DNA of 64,000 nt from Chitinophaga pinensis. Lineage in GTDB: Bacteria > Bacteroidota > Bacteroidia > Chitinophagales > CAMDFR01. A model generated the notes under the pieces. It did not search any database. It was not told the DNA's origin and was given only the letters and a program-made list of their open reading frames with translations. The DNA lies in assembly GCA_945897725.1 (NCBI GenBank), contig CAMDFR010000010.1, forward strand, positions 1 through 64,000, in the 5' to 3' direction. Below are positions 52,176 through 62,500 of the stretch, in pieces; the first letter of the stretch is position 1, and each line of letters starts with the position of its first letter. The position numbers were made by a program, and so were the translations under genes.

Positions 52176-53606
52176 CTATTTATAGTTCTTTAAAAAATCA
52201 TATAGTAATCTCACACCCACTCCTGTTCCATTCTTACCCTTATAGGTATCTTCTGAAGTGAGAAACGCTGTTCCAGCGATGTCTAAATGGATCCAATCAT
52301 ATTTGGTATATCGCTCTAGAAATTTTCCTGCTGTGATACATCCGGCCGTTGGGCCACCAATATTTTTCATGTCAGCAATATCAGACTTGATATAGCTATC
52401 ATATTCGTCATAATAGGGCATCTCTGCAATTCTCTCATGTACCTTGCTTCCAGCTGTCTTTAACTGATTCATCTGATTATCTTTTGCAGTTCCCATAGCA
52501 ACAATCCCTTCCTTTCCAATGGCAGCAACAGCAGCACCAGTCAAGGTAGCTAGATCTATCACCAAACTTGGTTTGTATTGTTGTGCGTAGCTTAAGGCAT
52601 CTGCCAAGATCATTCTACCTTCTGCATCTGAATTCAGCATCTCAACAGTCATACCATTATGCATTTTAATGACGTCACCAGGGACATAAGCATTTTCTCC
52701 TGGTCTGTTATCAGTTGCAGGAATGAGGCCTATCACATGAATAGGAAGTTGATTCTTGACAATGGCTTCAAAAGTTCCAACTACTGCTGCGGCCCCTGCC
52801 ATATCACTTTTCATAAGATCCATACTGTTGGGCGTAGGCTTCAAGCTTAAGCCTCCTGTATCATATACCACTCCTTTGCCCACTAAAACAATCGGTTGTT
52901 TGTTTTTTGCCTTTGCGGGTTTGTATTCTAGTATATTGAATGTGGGAGGATCAATACTTCCTTTGTTTACCGACAACAAGCCACCCATTTTAAGAGCAGT
53001 TATCTTTTTCTTGTCAAAATATTGAAAACGGAATCCTACCTTTTTAGATAATACTTCAATGTCCTTAGAAAGTTGCAAGGCTGTTAAATAGGAAAGAGGT
53101 TCGTTCACCAATGTCCTGGCAGTAAATACACCAGATACAATGTGCTCGAGTTCTGTTATCTCATTTTTTGTAAGTTGATTATTATGTAAAACGATTTCAA
53201 CTAGACTATTTTTCCTGTCGGCAGCCTCCGAAAAATATTTTAAGAATTGGTAATTAGATAGCATTAAACCTTCAACAAATGCTAGCTTTTCTGAGCTATT
53301 ATCAATATCGAAAAATATTTCTGCTTTTGAAATTTTATATCTATTCAATTCTTTGTTACATCCACATGCAATACGACGAGCCATCTCACTTCCTTGATCA
53401 ATTGATTTTGCTACATCGAGCTTATAGACCAAAAGCTTCTTATTGCCTCTCGTTAGAATTGAAAATTTAATTTTTTTTGACCAATCGGATTTTACTTGTT
53501 TGGATTCTAAATCATCCAAAGGGGTTTTCTGTAGGGTGGATTTGTCGTTGCAAATAATCACCATATCGAGGTTATTTCCGCTTTTGCTGATAAAAGATGT
53601 TTTCAT
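52176..53606 (-). CDS. pepA: Leucyl aminopeptidase (M17)
   Basis: Two-metal cytosolic aminopeptidase. The C-terminal catalytic domain has VGKGVVYDTGGLSLKP, MKSDMAGAAAV, and NSDAEGRMILADAL, which hold the metal-binding Lys, Asp and Glu residues. The N-terminal domain is divergent, as usual. Length is 476 residues. It is the first gene of the pepA-pdxA-yceD-rpmF operon and is divergent from rsmA. Confidence 0.95.
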   Translation of the reverse strand: MKTSFISKSGNNLDMVIICNDKSTLQKTPLDDLESKQVKSDWSKKIKFSILTRGNKKLLVYKLDVAKSIDQGSEMARRIACGCNKELNRYKISKAEIFFDIDNSSEKLAFVEGLMLSNYQFLKYFSEAADRKNSLVEIVLHNNQLTKNEITELEHIVSGVFTARTLVNEPLSYLTALQLSKDIEVLSKKVGFRFQYFDKKKITALKMGGLLSVNKGSIDPPTFNILEYKPAKAKNKQPIVLVGKGVVYDTGGLSLKPTPNSMDLMKSDMAGAAAVVGTFEAIVKNQLPIHVIGLIPATDNRPGENAYVPGDVIKMHNGMTVEMLNSDAEGRMILADALSYAQQYKPSLVIDLATLTGAAVAAIGKEGIVAMGTAKDNQMNQLKTAGSKVHERIAEMPYYDEYDSYIKSDIADMKNIGGPTAGCITAGKFLERYTKYDWIHLDIAGTAFLTSEDTYKGKNGTGVGVRLLYDFLKNYK

Positions 53607-53677
53607 TTATTGCCTTGATTGTTTAGATGAGATGTATTTAATTAGCACGCAAAGCTAAAGTATTTTGTTAGTTATTG

Positions 53678-53685
53678 TAAGTTTG
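53678..53685 (+). promoter_or_regulatory. -7 box of rsmA
   Basis: TAAGTTTG, ending 9 bp before the ATG at 53695, so the message is nearly leaderless. This excludes the upstream in-frame ATG at 53665. Confidence 0.5.
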
Positions 53686-53694
53686 TATTCATAT

Positions 53695-54516
53695 ATGAGA
53701 ACTTTCAATTCAAAAAATTTAAGAACTAAAGATTTTTTAGGTGCCAACAAGTCTTTAGGCCAACATTTTCTAAAAGATGAATCCGTCTGTGAGCGAATAG
53801 CCGAAGCCAGTAGAAACATCGATTCTTTCCAAAACGTGGTGGAAGTGGGTCCAGGCAAGGGTATTCTTACCAAACAATTGTATGCAATTTATCCAGAAAC
53901 GCTTCACTTGGTAGAATACGATTCAAGATTTATTGACCTATTGAAAACAGAATATCCTCTTTTGAAAGAAAGAGTTTTTCAAGATGATATACTTCGTTTT
54001 GACTTCAATCAAATAAAAGGTAAGATTGCCTTGATTGGAAATTTCCCATACAATATTTCCTCTCAGATTTTATTTAAAGCATTAGAGCATAAAGAACAGA
54101 TTCCTCTTATCATTGGTATGTTTCAAAAGGAAATGGCTCAAAGAGTTTCAGCGATTCATGGCAATAAATCTTATGGAGTATTAAGTGTTTTAATTCAGGC
54201 ATTTTACAAGGTTGAATATTTGTTCGACGTTTCTCCTGAAGTTTTTTCCCCGCCACCTAAAGTAATGTCAGGTGTTATAAAACTTGAGCTTAAAAACGAA
54301 GCATCAAATATCATCAATCACCAAGTATTTCGCCAGGTGGTGAAGATGGCATTCAACCAAAGAAGAAAAACAATGAGAAATAGTCTGAAGTCCATGATTA
54401 ATGAATATAAGATACCTGATATGGAGATATTTGATCAGAGACCAGAACAGCTTTCCGTATCAGAATTGATTGATTTATCCAATCACTTTAACACATTTAT
54501 TAATCCACTTTCATGA
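53695..54516 (+). CDS. rsmA: 16S rRNA dimethyladenosine transferase RsmA
   Basis: Dimethylates two adjacent adenosines near the 3' end of 16S rRNA. It has NKSLGQHFLKD, VVEVGPGKGILTKQL (SAM motif I), the catalytic LIGNFPYNISSQIL, and a C-terminal domain with AFNQRRKTMRNSLK. The start at 53695 is set by the promoter and by the family's usual short N-terminus. It overlaps the dehydrogenase gene by 4 bp. Confidence 0.96.
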   Translation: MRTFNSKNLRTKDFLGANKSLGQHFLKDESVCERIAEASRNIDSFQNVVEVGPGKGILTKQLYAIYPETLHLVEYDSRFIDLLKTEYPLLKERVFQDDILRFDFNQIKGKIALIGNFPYNISSQILFKALEHKEQIPLIIGMFQKEMAQRVSAIHGNKSYGVLSVLIQAFYKVEYLFDVSPEVFSPPPKVMSGVIKLELKNEASNIINHQVFRQVVKMAFNQRRKTMRNSLKSMINEYKIPDMEIFDQRPEQLSVSELIDLSNHFNTFINPLS

Positions 54517-55460
54517 AAGCAAAAGTTCTTATAACAGATTCCGTACATAAGGTGATGATAGAAAATTTTGAGGCTAATCATTTTGAGGTAGATTATCAAC
54601 CTTCCATCAGTGTTTCTGAAGTGTTTGAGTTAATCAATCAGTACACTATGTTGGTGATTAATAGCAAGATTATATTGGATAAAGCGATGATAGATAAAGC
54701 TACAAATCTCAAAGTTGTTGGTAGGCTTGGATCTGGAAAGGAAGTGATTGATTTAGACTATGCCAAAGAAAAAAAAATATTGTTTCACAATTCACCAGAA
54801 GGCAATAGAGACGCAGTGGCAGAACATGCCATGGGAATGCTTCTATCATTGATGCACCTAATCAATCAAGCCTCTGCAGAGCTAAGGGAAGGCAAATGGT
54901 TGAGAGAAAAAAATCGAGGAACGGAGCTTAAAGATAAAACAGTTGCTATCCTTGGATATGGTAATACTGGAATGGAAATGGCTAAAAGGCTTAAAGGATT
55001 TGGTGTTCGGGTACTTGCTTACGATAAATATAAAGTTGATTTCTCTGATGAATTTGTGATTGAATCGAGCATGCAAGAAATATTTGAAAGTGCAGATATT
55101 GTTAGTCTGCACTTGCCTTTGACTAATGAGACAGAATACCTAGTAAATAAGGATTGGATTAAAAAGTTTAAGAAACCATTTTACTTAATCAACACGGCAC
55201 GCGGAAAAATGATTCGAACCTCTGATATCGTTGAAGCTTTACAAAGGGGTTCTATCATCGCCGCTGCCTTTGATGTTTTGGAAAACGAGCATTTAGCATC
55301 ATTCACTTCAGACGAAACAATGATGTTTGAAACCTTGGTAGCAATGAACAATGTTATTTTAACTCCACATGTTGCAGGTTGGACTTTTGAATCGAAATAT
55401 AAGCTTGCATCCTACTTAAGTGAGAAAATGATTGATTCATGGAATTTTATGCTTTTGTAA
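54513..55460 (+). CDS. D-2-hydroxyacid dehydrogenase, SerA-like
   Basis: NAD-dependent dehydrogenase of 315 residues. The cofactor site is VAILGYGNTGMEMAKRL; catalytic Arg, Glu and His are in VVGRLGSGKEVID, AFDVLENEH and LTPHVAGWTFES. It lacks the ACT domain of long SerA forms. D-3-phosphoglycerate dehydrogenase is the usual annotation, but glycerate or another 2-hydroxyacid is possible. It overlaps rsmA by ATGA, so the two are coupled. Confidence 0.85.
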   Translation: MKAKVLITDSVHKVMIENFEANHFEVDYQPSISVSEVFELINQYTMLVINSKIILDKAMIDKATNLKVVGRLGSGKEVIDLDYAKEKKILFHNSPEGNRDAVAEHAMGMLLSLMHLINQASAELREGKWLREKNRGTELKDKTVAILGYGNTGMEMAKRLKGFGVRVLAYDKYKVDFSDEFVIESSMQEIFESADIVSLHLPLTNETEYLVNKDWIKKFKKPFYLINTARGKMIRTSDIVEALQRGSIIAAAFDVLENEHLASFTSDETMMFETLVAMNNVILTPHVAGWTFESKYKLASYLSEKMIDSWNFMLL

Positions 55461-55584
55461 AAGTATTGTCACATTAAGTTTAGTCTATTGTGAATTCAAT
55501 TAAGTATTTTTAACTTTGTTCTACCGAACATGAGATTCCGTTTTTGGGACGTAATTTACTGTTTCACAGTCGAATAAAAAAAAC

Positions 55585-55614
55585 TTGCTAGTAGCCTTAA
55601 AATATGTAATTTTG
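55585..55614 (+). promoter_or_regulatory. Promoter of the TonB-receptor operon
   Basis: TTG at 55585-55587, 19 bp, TAATTTTG at 55607-55614. Leader of about 45 bases to the ATG at 55668. Confidence 0.75.
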
Positions 55615-55667
55615 ACGTCCTTAACAAGAATTAACGATAAGCTAATAATTCTATAAAATAAACAATT

Positions 55668-58600
55668 ATGAAAAGATATTTACTGGTTGCATTGACGATG
55701 TTGGCAAGCCTATCTATTTATGCGCAAAGTGGCGATATTTCAGGTAAAATAAAGGATGAAAAAGGTGAGGGTATTCCTTTCGCAACAGTAGCAATTTTGC
55801 AAAATGGTGTTTCAACTGGTAAAGGTGCTCAGACCGATTTTGATGGTAACTACTCACTAAAACCTCTTACGCCCGGCAAATACGATGTCAAGTTTTCTTA
55901 TGTCGGATATACTGCACAAATCAGAACGGGTATTGTTGTTTCCGCAGAAAAGTCTACCTTCATCGATGTTCAGTTGAAACCATCGGAAAGTGTCATGGCA
56001 GAAGTTCAAGTGATTGCCTATAAAGTTCCTTTGATCGATGCAGGTCAGACAACCAGTGGTGGAACTGTTACTCAAGAAGAGATTGCTGCACTTCCTACTC
56101 GAGATATTCAAACGATTGCTGCATCTACATCAGGTGCTTATATGGCCGACGAAGGTAGCAGTATCAGTATTAAAGGAGGGCGTTCAGATGCAACTGCTTA
56201 TTATGTTGATGGAGTAAGGGTTAGAGGTGCTGTAAATGTTCCAGCAAGTGCTATTGGTTCATTAACTGTTATTACTGGTGGAGTACCAGCAAAATATGGA
56301 GATGCTACTGGAGGGGCTATTAGTATCACAACTCGTGGACCATCCAATAAATTTACAGGTGGACTTGAAATGGCTAGTTCTGAATTTATGGATGCCTTCG
56401 GTTACAATCTTGTAAGTGCCAATCTTACTGGTCCTATCTACACAAATAAAAAATCAAACAGAACTATACTTGGTTTCTTTATTTCAGGCGAATTTGAAAG
56501 AGAAAGAGACCCAGATCCAAATCCATTTGGTTCTTGGGGTGTTAAAAAAGATGTTCTAGATGGTATTAAAGCTAAACCATTAATCAATAATCCAGCAGGT
56601 GAAGGATTTATTTTAGCTTCTGAATCTTTGACAAGAAAAGATTTAGAGTTGAAAAAGTTTAGAGAAAATGTTGCAAATGACCAATACAGAGCAGTTGCTA
56701 AGTTGAGCTTTAAGCCTTCAGAAGCAGTTGACTTTACCGCAGGCTTTACCTATAACTATGAAAAAAATCGTCTCTGGGTTGAAAGATATTCTCTAATGAA
56801 TGCAGAGAACAATCCAAAATATGTGAACCAAACCTATAGGGGTTTCTTAAGAATGACGCACAACATTGGGCAAGGAGGAAAAGCTGAAGCAGCAGATAAA
56901 TCAGATAGAAAATCTTCTGCTGTGCAAAATGCGTATTACACTATTCAAGTGGACTATGAAAAATTCAAACAAAATTATGGCGATGAAAGTCACGGCAGTA
57001 ACTTATTCAATTATGGGTATATAGGAAAGTTTGATGTTTTCAGAACGCCAACCTATCTATATTCTAATTCAAGAGAAGTGGTCGATACAAATGGTGTTTC
57101 TAGATTTTTATCTGGATGGCAATTGAATAGTGATCGTTCTGACAGCGTTTACTATACTCCATCTGATATAAACGATTTAGGAGCTGCTCTTACTTCTAGC
57201 TACTATGACTTAGTGAAAGATTTTGATAAAACCGGGTACTATGAAAATTTATTACAAATTCAATCTAACAAAGGTCTTATAAATGGAGAGCGATCTCAAT
57301 TGACACACGATATTTGGTTCAATCCAGGTAGACAATACAATGGATATGGTTACGTTGATAATGACCAATATACTGTAAAGGTGGATGGTGCATTTGATAT
57401 TTTGAAACCAGGTTCAGATACAAAAAATAAACACTCAATTGAATTCGGTTTTTCATTTGAACAACGTATTCAACGAAATTATGAGATCAATCCATTAAGT
57501 TTATGGACACTAATGAGAAATTTAGCAAACAGCCACATTAGTGAATTTGATACAAAAAATTTGAATCCTACTTTATTGATTGATGGCCAAACATATTCTT
57601 ACAATGACCCAAATAGACCGGATTTTGGATATAATGATACTATCATTGCAGACAGAATATATACAGCAAGTGAGCAAAAGTTTTTTGATAAAAATCTGCG
57701 ATCAAAGTTAGGTCTTGCAACAAATAGTACTCAATTCATAAATATTGATGCACTCGACCCAAGTTTCTTCTCTCTTGATATGTTCTCTGCAGATGAATTA
57801 CTTAATTCAGGTTCTGCCTATGAAAGTTATTCCGGTTACGATTATCTAGGTCAAAAGCTGAAAGGAAAAACTTCTTTCAATGACTTTTTTACCAAGAAAG
57901 ATGCAAACGGAAATTTGAAAAGAGATATTCCATCTTTTCAGCCAATTTATATTGCTGGATATATTCAGGATAAATTCCAATATAAAGATTTGTACTTTAA
58001 CATTGGTGTTCGTGTAGATAGATATGATGCTAATCAAAAAGTGATGAAAGATCCTTATTCTCTTTATGAAATCTATACAGCAAGTGAATATGCTACTAAG
58101 TTTACAAACTATTCTAAGCCAGCTAATATTGGAGATGATTTCGCAGTTTATGTGGATGACAATTCATCTGCCTCACCTACTATAGTAGGATATAGAAGTG
58201 GAAATCAGTGGTATGATGTTAGAGGTAATCAATTAGCTACAGGCCAGAATATTGCAAAAGGTGGTGCTTCAGGTAAAATAACGCCCTATCTAGTAGATGC
58301 AAATGTTGTAGATGCAGGAGGGGCATTGATAAGAGATGCTGATAAATTTAATGCTGATGGTTCTTTCTCAGACTTCAAACCGCAGATTAATATTATGCCT
58401 CGCTTACAATTTTCTTTCAGCTTAACTGACAAAGCTTCTTTCTTTGCACATTATGACATCTTAACTCAAAGACCTCAAGCAGGGAACTCATCTTTTGCTG
58501 ATCCTTATCAGTACCTATGGTTTGATCAATTGTCAAACGGTGGTACTATCAATGCTCCAAATCTAAAGCCAGAAAAAACAATTGATTTTGAGCTAGGATT

Positions 58601-59477
58601 TCAACAAAAAGTAAGCAATACAAGTGCTATAAAAATCTCTGCTTTTTATAGGGAGTTTAAAGATCAGGTACAGATTATAAAAATAAACTTCACCTATCCA
58701 GGTACTAGTCAATCATACAAAACATATGGTAATGTTGATTTTGGAACAACAAAAGGATTCACGTTTGATTATGATTTGAGAAGAACTGGTAATTTAATGA
58801 TGAAGATTAACTATACACTTCAGTTCGCTGAAGGTACGGGTTCAAGTAATACTTCGCAGAATAGTATTGTAAGTAATGATCAACCAAATTTTAGAACCAT
58901 ATCGGCACTTGATTACGATGCAAGACATACATTCAATGTTACTTTAGATTGGAGATATAAAGATGGAAGTGATTATAATGGTCCTTATATAGGGAAACAG
59001 CAAATATTTTCTAATTCTGGAATTAACTTTACGTTCGTTGCTAGAAGTGGTACACCTTATACTAAGCAAAGTTTTGCAACTCCTTATGGACTTAATAGCT
59101 CACCTTCACGACCTGTAACTGAAGGTTCATTAAATGGTGCGCGCCTACCCTGGACCTTCCGTTTAAATGCAAAAGTTAACAAAGATTTTACTGTGAAAGT
59201 AGGTAAGAAAAAAGAGGGTAAAGAACAAGGTACAATGGACTTTTCAATCTATCTTCAAGTTCAAAACTTACTAAATACTAAAAATGTAACTGGTTTATAT
59301 AGATATACGGGCAATGCGTCTGATGATGGTTATTTAGGAAGTGCTTCAGGAAAGTTAGATATTTCAGGAAAACCTTATCCAGAGTCATACGTGGACTTAT
59401 ATAGAGCATATATAAATAAGCCAGATAATTATAGTCGTCCACGATCGATTCGTTTAGGTTTAATTGTCGGATTTTAA
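55668..59477 (+). CDS. TonB-dependent outer-membrane receptor
   Basis: A 1,269-residue outer-membrane protein. The signal peptide (ends SIYAQ) is followed by a CarboxypepD_reg-like domain (about 22-108: GKIKDEKGEGIPFATVAI), a plug (about 115-235, with VDGVRVRGAVNVP and GGVPAKYGDATGGAISI), and a long beta-barrel with RPRSIRLGLIVGF at the C-terminus. No SusD partner is next to it; the next genes encode a T9SS-exported protein and a PorV-like protein. The cargo cannot be told, but this layout differs from a polysaccharide locus. Confidence 0.92.
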   Translation: MKRYLLVALTMLASLSIYAQSGDISGKIKDEKGEGIPFATVAILQNGVSTGKGAQTDFDGNYSLKPLTPGKYDVKFSYVGYTAQIRTGIVVSAEKSTFIDVQLKPSESVMAEVQVIAYKVPLIDAGQTTSGGTVTQEEIAALPTRDIQTIAASTSGAYMADEGSSISIKGGRSDATAYYVDGVRVRGAVNVPASAIGSLTVITGGVPAKYGDATGGAISITTRGPSNKFTGGLEMASSEFMDAFGYNLVSANLTGPIYTNKKSNRTILGFFISGEFERERDPDPNPFGSWGVKKDVLDGIKAKPLINNPAGEGFILASESLTRKDLELKKFRENVANDQYRAVAKLSFKPSEAVDFTAGFTYNYEKNRLWVERYSLMNAENNPKYVNQTYRGFLRMTHNIGQGGKAEAADKSDRKSSAVQNAYYTIQVDYEKFKQNYGDESHGSNLFNYGYIGKFDVFRTPTYLYSNSREVVDTNGVSRFLSGWQLNSDRSDSVYYTPSDINDLGAALTSSYYDLVKDFDKTGYYENLLQIQSNKGLINGERSQLTHDIWFNPGRQYNGYGYVDNDQYTVKVDGAFDILKPGSDTKNKHSIEFGFSFEQRIQRNYEINPLSLWTLMRNLANSHISEFDTKNLNPTLLIDGQTYSYNDPNRPDFGYNDTIIADRIYTASEQKFFDKNLRSKLGLATNSTQFINIDALDPSFFSLDMFSADELLNSGSAYESYSGYDYLGQKLKGKTSFNDFFTKKDANGNLKRDIPSFQPIYIAGYIQDKFQYKDLYFNIGVRVDRYDANQKVMKDPYSLYEIYTASEYATKFTNYSKPANIGDDFAVYVDDNSSASPTIVGYRSGNQWYDVRGNQLATGQNIAKGGASGKITPYLVDANVVDAGGALIRDADKFNADGSFSDFKPQINIMPRLQFSFSLTDKASFFAHYDILTQRPQAGNSSFADPYQYLWFDQLSNGGTINAPNLKPEKTIDFELGFQQKVSNTSAIKISAFYREFKDQVQIIKINFTYPGTSQSYKTYGNVDFGTTKGFTFDYDLRRTGNLMMKINYTLQFAEGTGSSNTSQNSIVSNDQPNFRTISALDYDARHTFNVTLDWRYKDGSDYNGPYIGKQQIFSNSGINFTFVARSGTPYTKQSFATPYGLNSSPSRPVTEGSLNGARLPWTFRLNAKVNKDFTVKVGKKKEGKEQGTMDFSIYLQVQNLLNTKNVTGLYRYTGNASDDGYLGSASGKLDISGKPYPESYVDLYRAYINKPDNYSRPRSIRLGLIVGF

Positions 59478-59512
59478 ATTAAGTAAATTAGTAATATCAT
59501 AAATTATATATT

Positions 59513-62500
59513 ATGCGTAGAATAAAATTTTATAAAAGCTTTCTGACTGTTTTAGCTTTTTGCTCCTCAACAGCAATATTGGCAAAACAGCCAGATTATG
59601 TGGTTGAGCGAGGTATCGTCGTTGATACGAAAAGCTACAAAGAAGGCGCAGCTAATTGTGAGCCTGCCTCTTCCCAATTTGACTTAGATATCAATAATGT
59701 AAGAGCAAAATTGCTGAATGGTGGTGACTTATGGTGGGATTTGTCTTCGGCAAGATATGAGGTTCCAAAAGTTGATCCACCTGGATCTTCCACCTCTATT
59801 ACAGCAATCTTTGCAGGTGCTATTTGGATTTCTGGAGAGGATGAAGGTGGTAACTTGAAGTTGGCTGCACAAACTTATCGAAGTGGTGGTAATGATTTTT
59901 GGCCAGGTCCCATTGATGCTACCGGATCAGTTGATAATTCTGTTTGTAAGATATTTGACAAGCATTTCAATGTCTATGGAGAAGAAATAAAATTAGCTAT
60001 TGCTGCTGGTGCTGGTGGATATCCAATTGGAACAAGTTCAATACCAAAAAATGTCCTTGAATGGCCGGGAAAAGCAAATCCATACTTAGTTGAAAAAGGT
60101 CAGTATTTTGATGGAACATTAGCTCCTTTCAATGATGTGGATGATGATCAAATCTATGATCCAACAAAAGGTGATTATCCAGTTATTAATGCAAGTCCTA
60201 ATTGTAAAGATGGATTTACCTATGCTGATCAAATGATTTTTTGGGTATTTAATGATATTGGGAATGTCCATAACGAAACGAATGGTGATGCCATTGGTCT
60301 TCAAATTAACGCTCTTGCATTTGCATTTAGAAGTTCGGATGATTTAAATAATATGACTTTCTATAGATATAATATTATCAATAAATCAAACACAACATTA
60401 GTGAAGACATATATGGGGCAGTTTGTTGATGCTGATTTAGGTTGCTATCAAAATGATTATGTTGGATGTGATACAAATAGAAGTTTAGGAATCGTTTATA
60501 ACGGTGACGTTATTGATGCAGGTTGTCCAAATGGTTACGGATCTGAGGTGCCTTTGTTGGGAATAGATTATTTTGAAGGGCCTCGAGCAGATTTAAGAGA
60601 CGGAATCGATAATGATAGAGATGGTATTATAGACGAAGGTACAGATGGAATAGACAATGATGGGAATGGATTGATAGATGATGTCGCTGAACAGGAATTG
60701 TTGGGTATGTCGTCTTTTACATACTATAATAATGCTGCTGGTGCTCAAGGTGATCCTAGGAATGCTGCTCAGTTTAGAAATTATATGACGGGAAAATGGT
60801 CAGACGGTACATTTATTACTTACGGTGGTAATGGTTATGGAGGCTCAACACCTACTAAGTTTACTTACCCAGGTGACCCATCTGTTGCAAGCCAGTGGAG
60901 TGAATGTAATAACCAAACCTCTGGTGCGAATGTTACTGCAGATCGACGGTTTTTACAGTTTTCAGGACCATTTACATTGAAGCCTACAGATGAAAATAAT
61001 ATTACGCTTGGAGTTATTTTTGTGAGACCTAAAGCAGGCGCTTATCCTTGCCCTTCATTTAGTAAATATATTGGCCCCGCAGATGATAAAGCTCAAGCCT
61101 TGTTTGACAATTGTTTCAAAGTATTAGATGGTCCAAGTGCTCCAACTTTATTGCTAAGAGAGTTAGACAAACAAATTATCATTTCTTTAGTAAATTCCGC
61201 AGCAACATCAAATAATAAGGGAGAAAGTTTTGATGTGGTTGATGCTCAAATTAAAAATATAGATCCTGATGGTATTTTTGGTTTGGATAGAACTTATACA
61301 TTTCAAGGCTATAAGTTATATCAATTATCAAACGCAACCATCTCCTTCCAAGATTTAGATGATTTATCGAAGGCAAGATTAGTATCTCAAGTCGATGTTA
61401 AAGATGGAGTATCAACGATTATCAACTATAATTTTGATAATGTAAGTAACTCTCTTGTACCCACGATAAAGGTGGAAGGAGAAGACAAAGGTGTTATTCA
61501 CTCTTTTAATGTGATAAGCGATCTTTTTGCTCAAGGAGACGCCAAGTTAATAAATCACAAAACATATTATTATACAGCTGTTGCTTATGCTTATAACACT
61601 TTTGAAAAAGTGGATAGAACATTCTTGTACCTGAGTCCTCTAACGGGAGATTCAGTCTATGATGTTGTAACAACTAAACAATTACAACCATATCTTCAGG
61701 GCAATGGTAATTTGGCCATCTATACGGCCATTCCACACATTACGTCTCCACGAAATGGTGGTACAGTTTTGAATGCTAAATTTAATGATTCTATTTCAGT
61801 AACTCGTCTTCAAGGTACTGGAAATGGTGGGAATCTTCTCTCTCTTTCTAAGGAGAGTATTGATGGAATTTTAAGCAGTCCCACCAATAAGTTGGAAGTT
61901 ATTAAGTATGTTCCGGGTGGTGGGCCTATAGATGTTCGTGTTGCAGATCCACTAAAATTAAGGGATGCTGATTACAAGTTATCTTTTGTAGATACGAATC
62001 TTGATTATTCTACTGGCATCCTTTCTAGAAAAGCTCGATGGATGTTGACCGATATCACAAATAACGAAGTTGTTTATGCAGAAAGAGATATTGATCGTCC
62101 TAATGATCAAATTATTTACACTACACCGACTGGAGCATTGGCTGAACCAAATCCTTGGGGAATTTCAATCTCTTTGGGTCAATCATCACCTGTTTATGAA
62201 GCAGGATATCAAGGTGCTATTGGTGCAGCCGGAGCGGTTTATGGCGCATTAAAATCAAATATTGATTTTGAAGATCCTGAGAAGCCATGGCTATCATTTA
62301 TTAAGGATGAAGATGGAAACAAACTAGAAAATTGGATTAGAAGTGGTGATTTTATCTTAAAGCAAACAGGTTCAACACCACCACCAACTTTGAAAATTTA
62401 TGATGATGCTAATTTTACAGTTCTTGGGGAGAATGTGTTTCATGATAAACTATCTTTGTTTGAAAAGATGGCTGAAGGGGCCTTTGCCCCATATTGTTTA

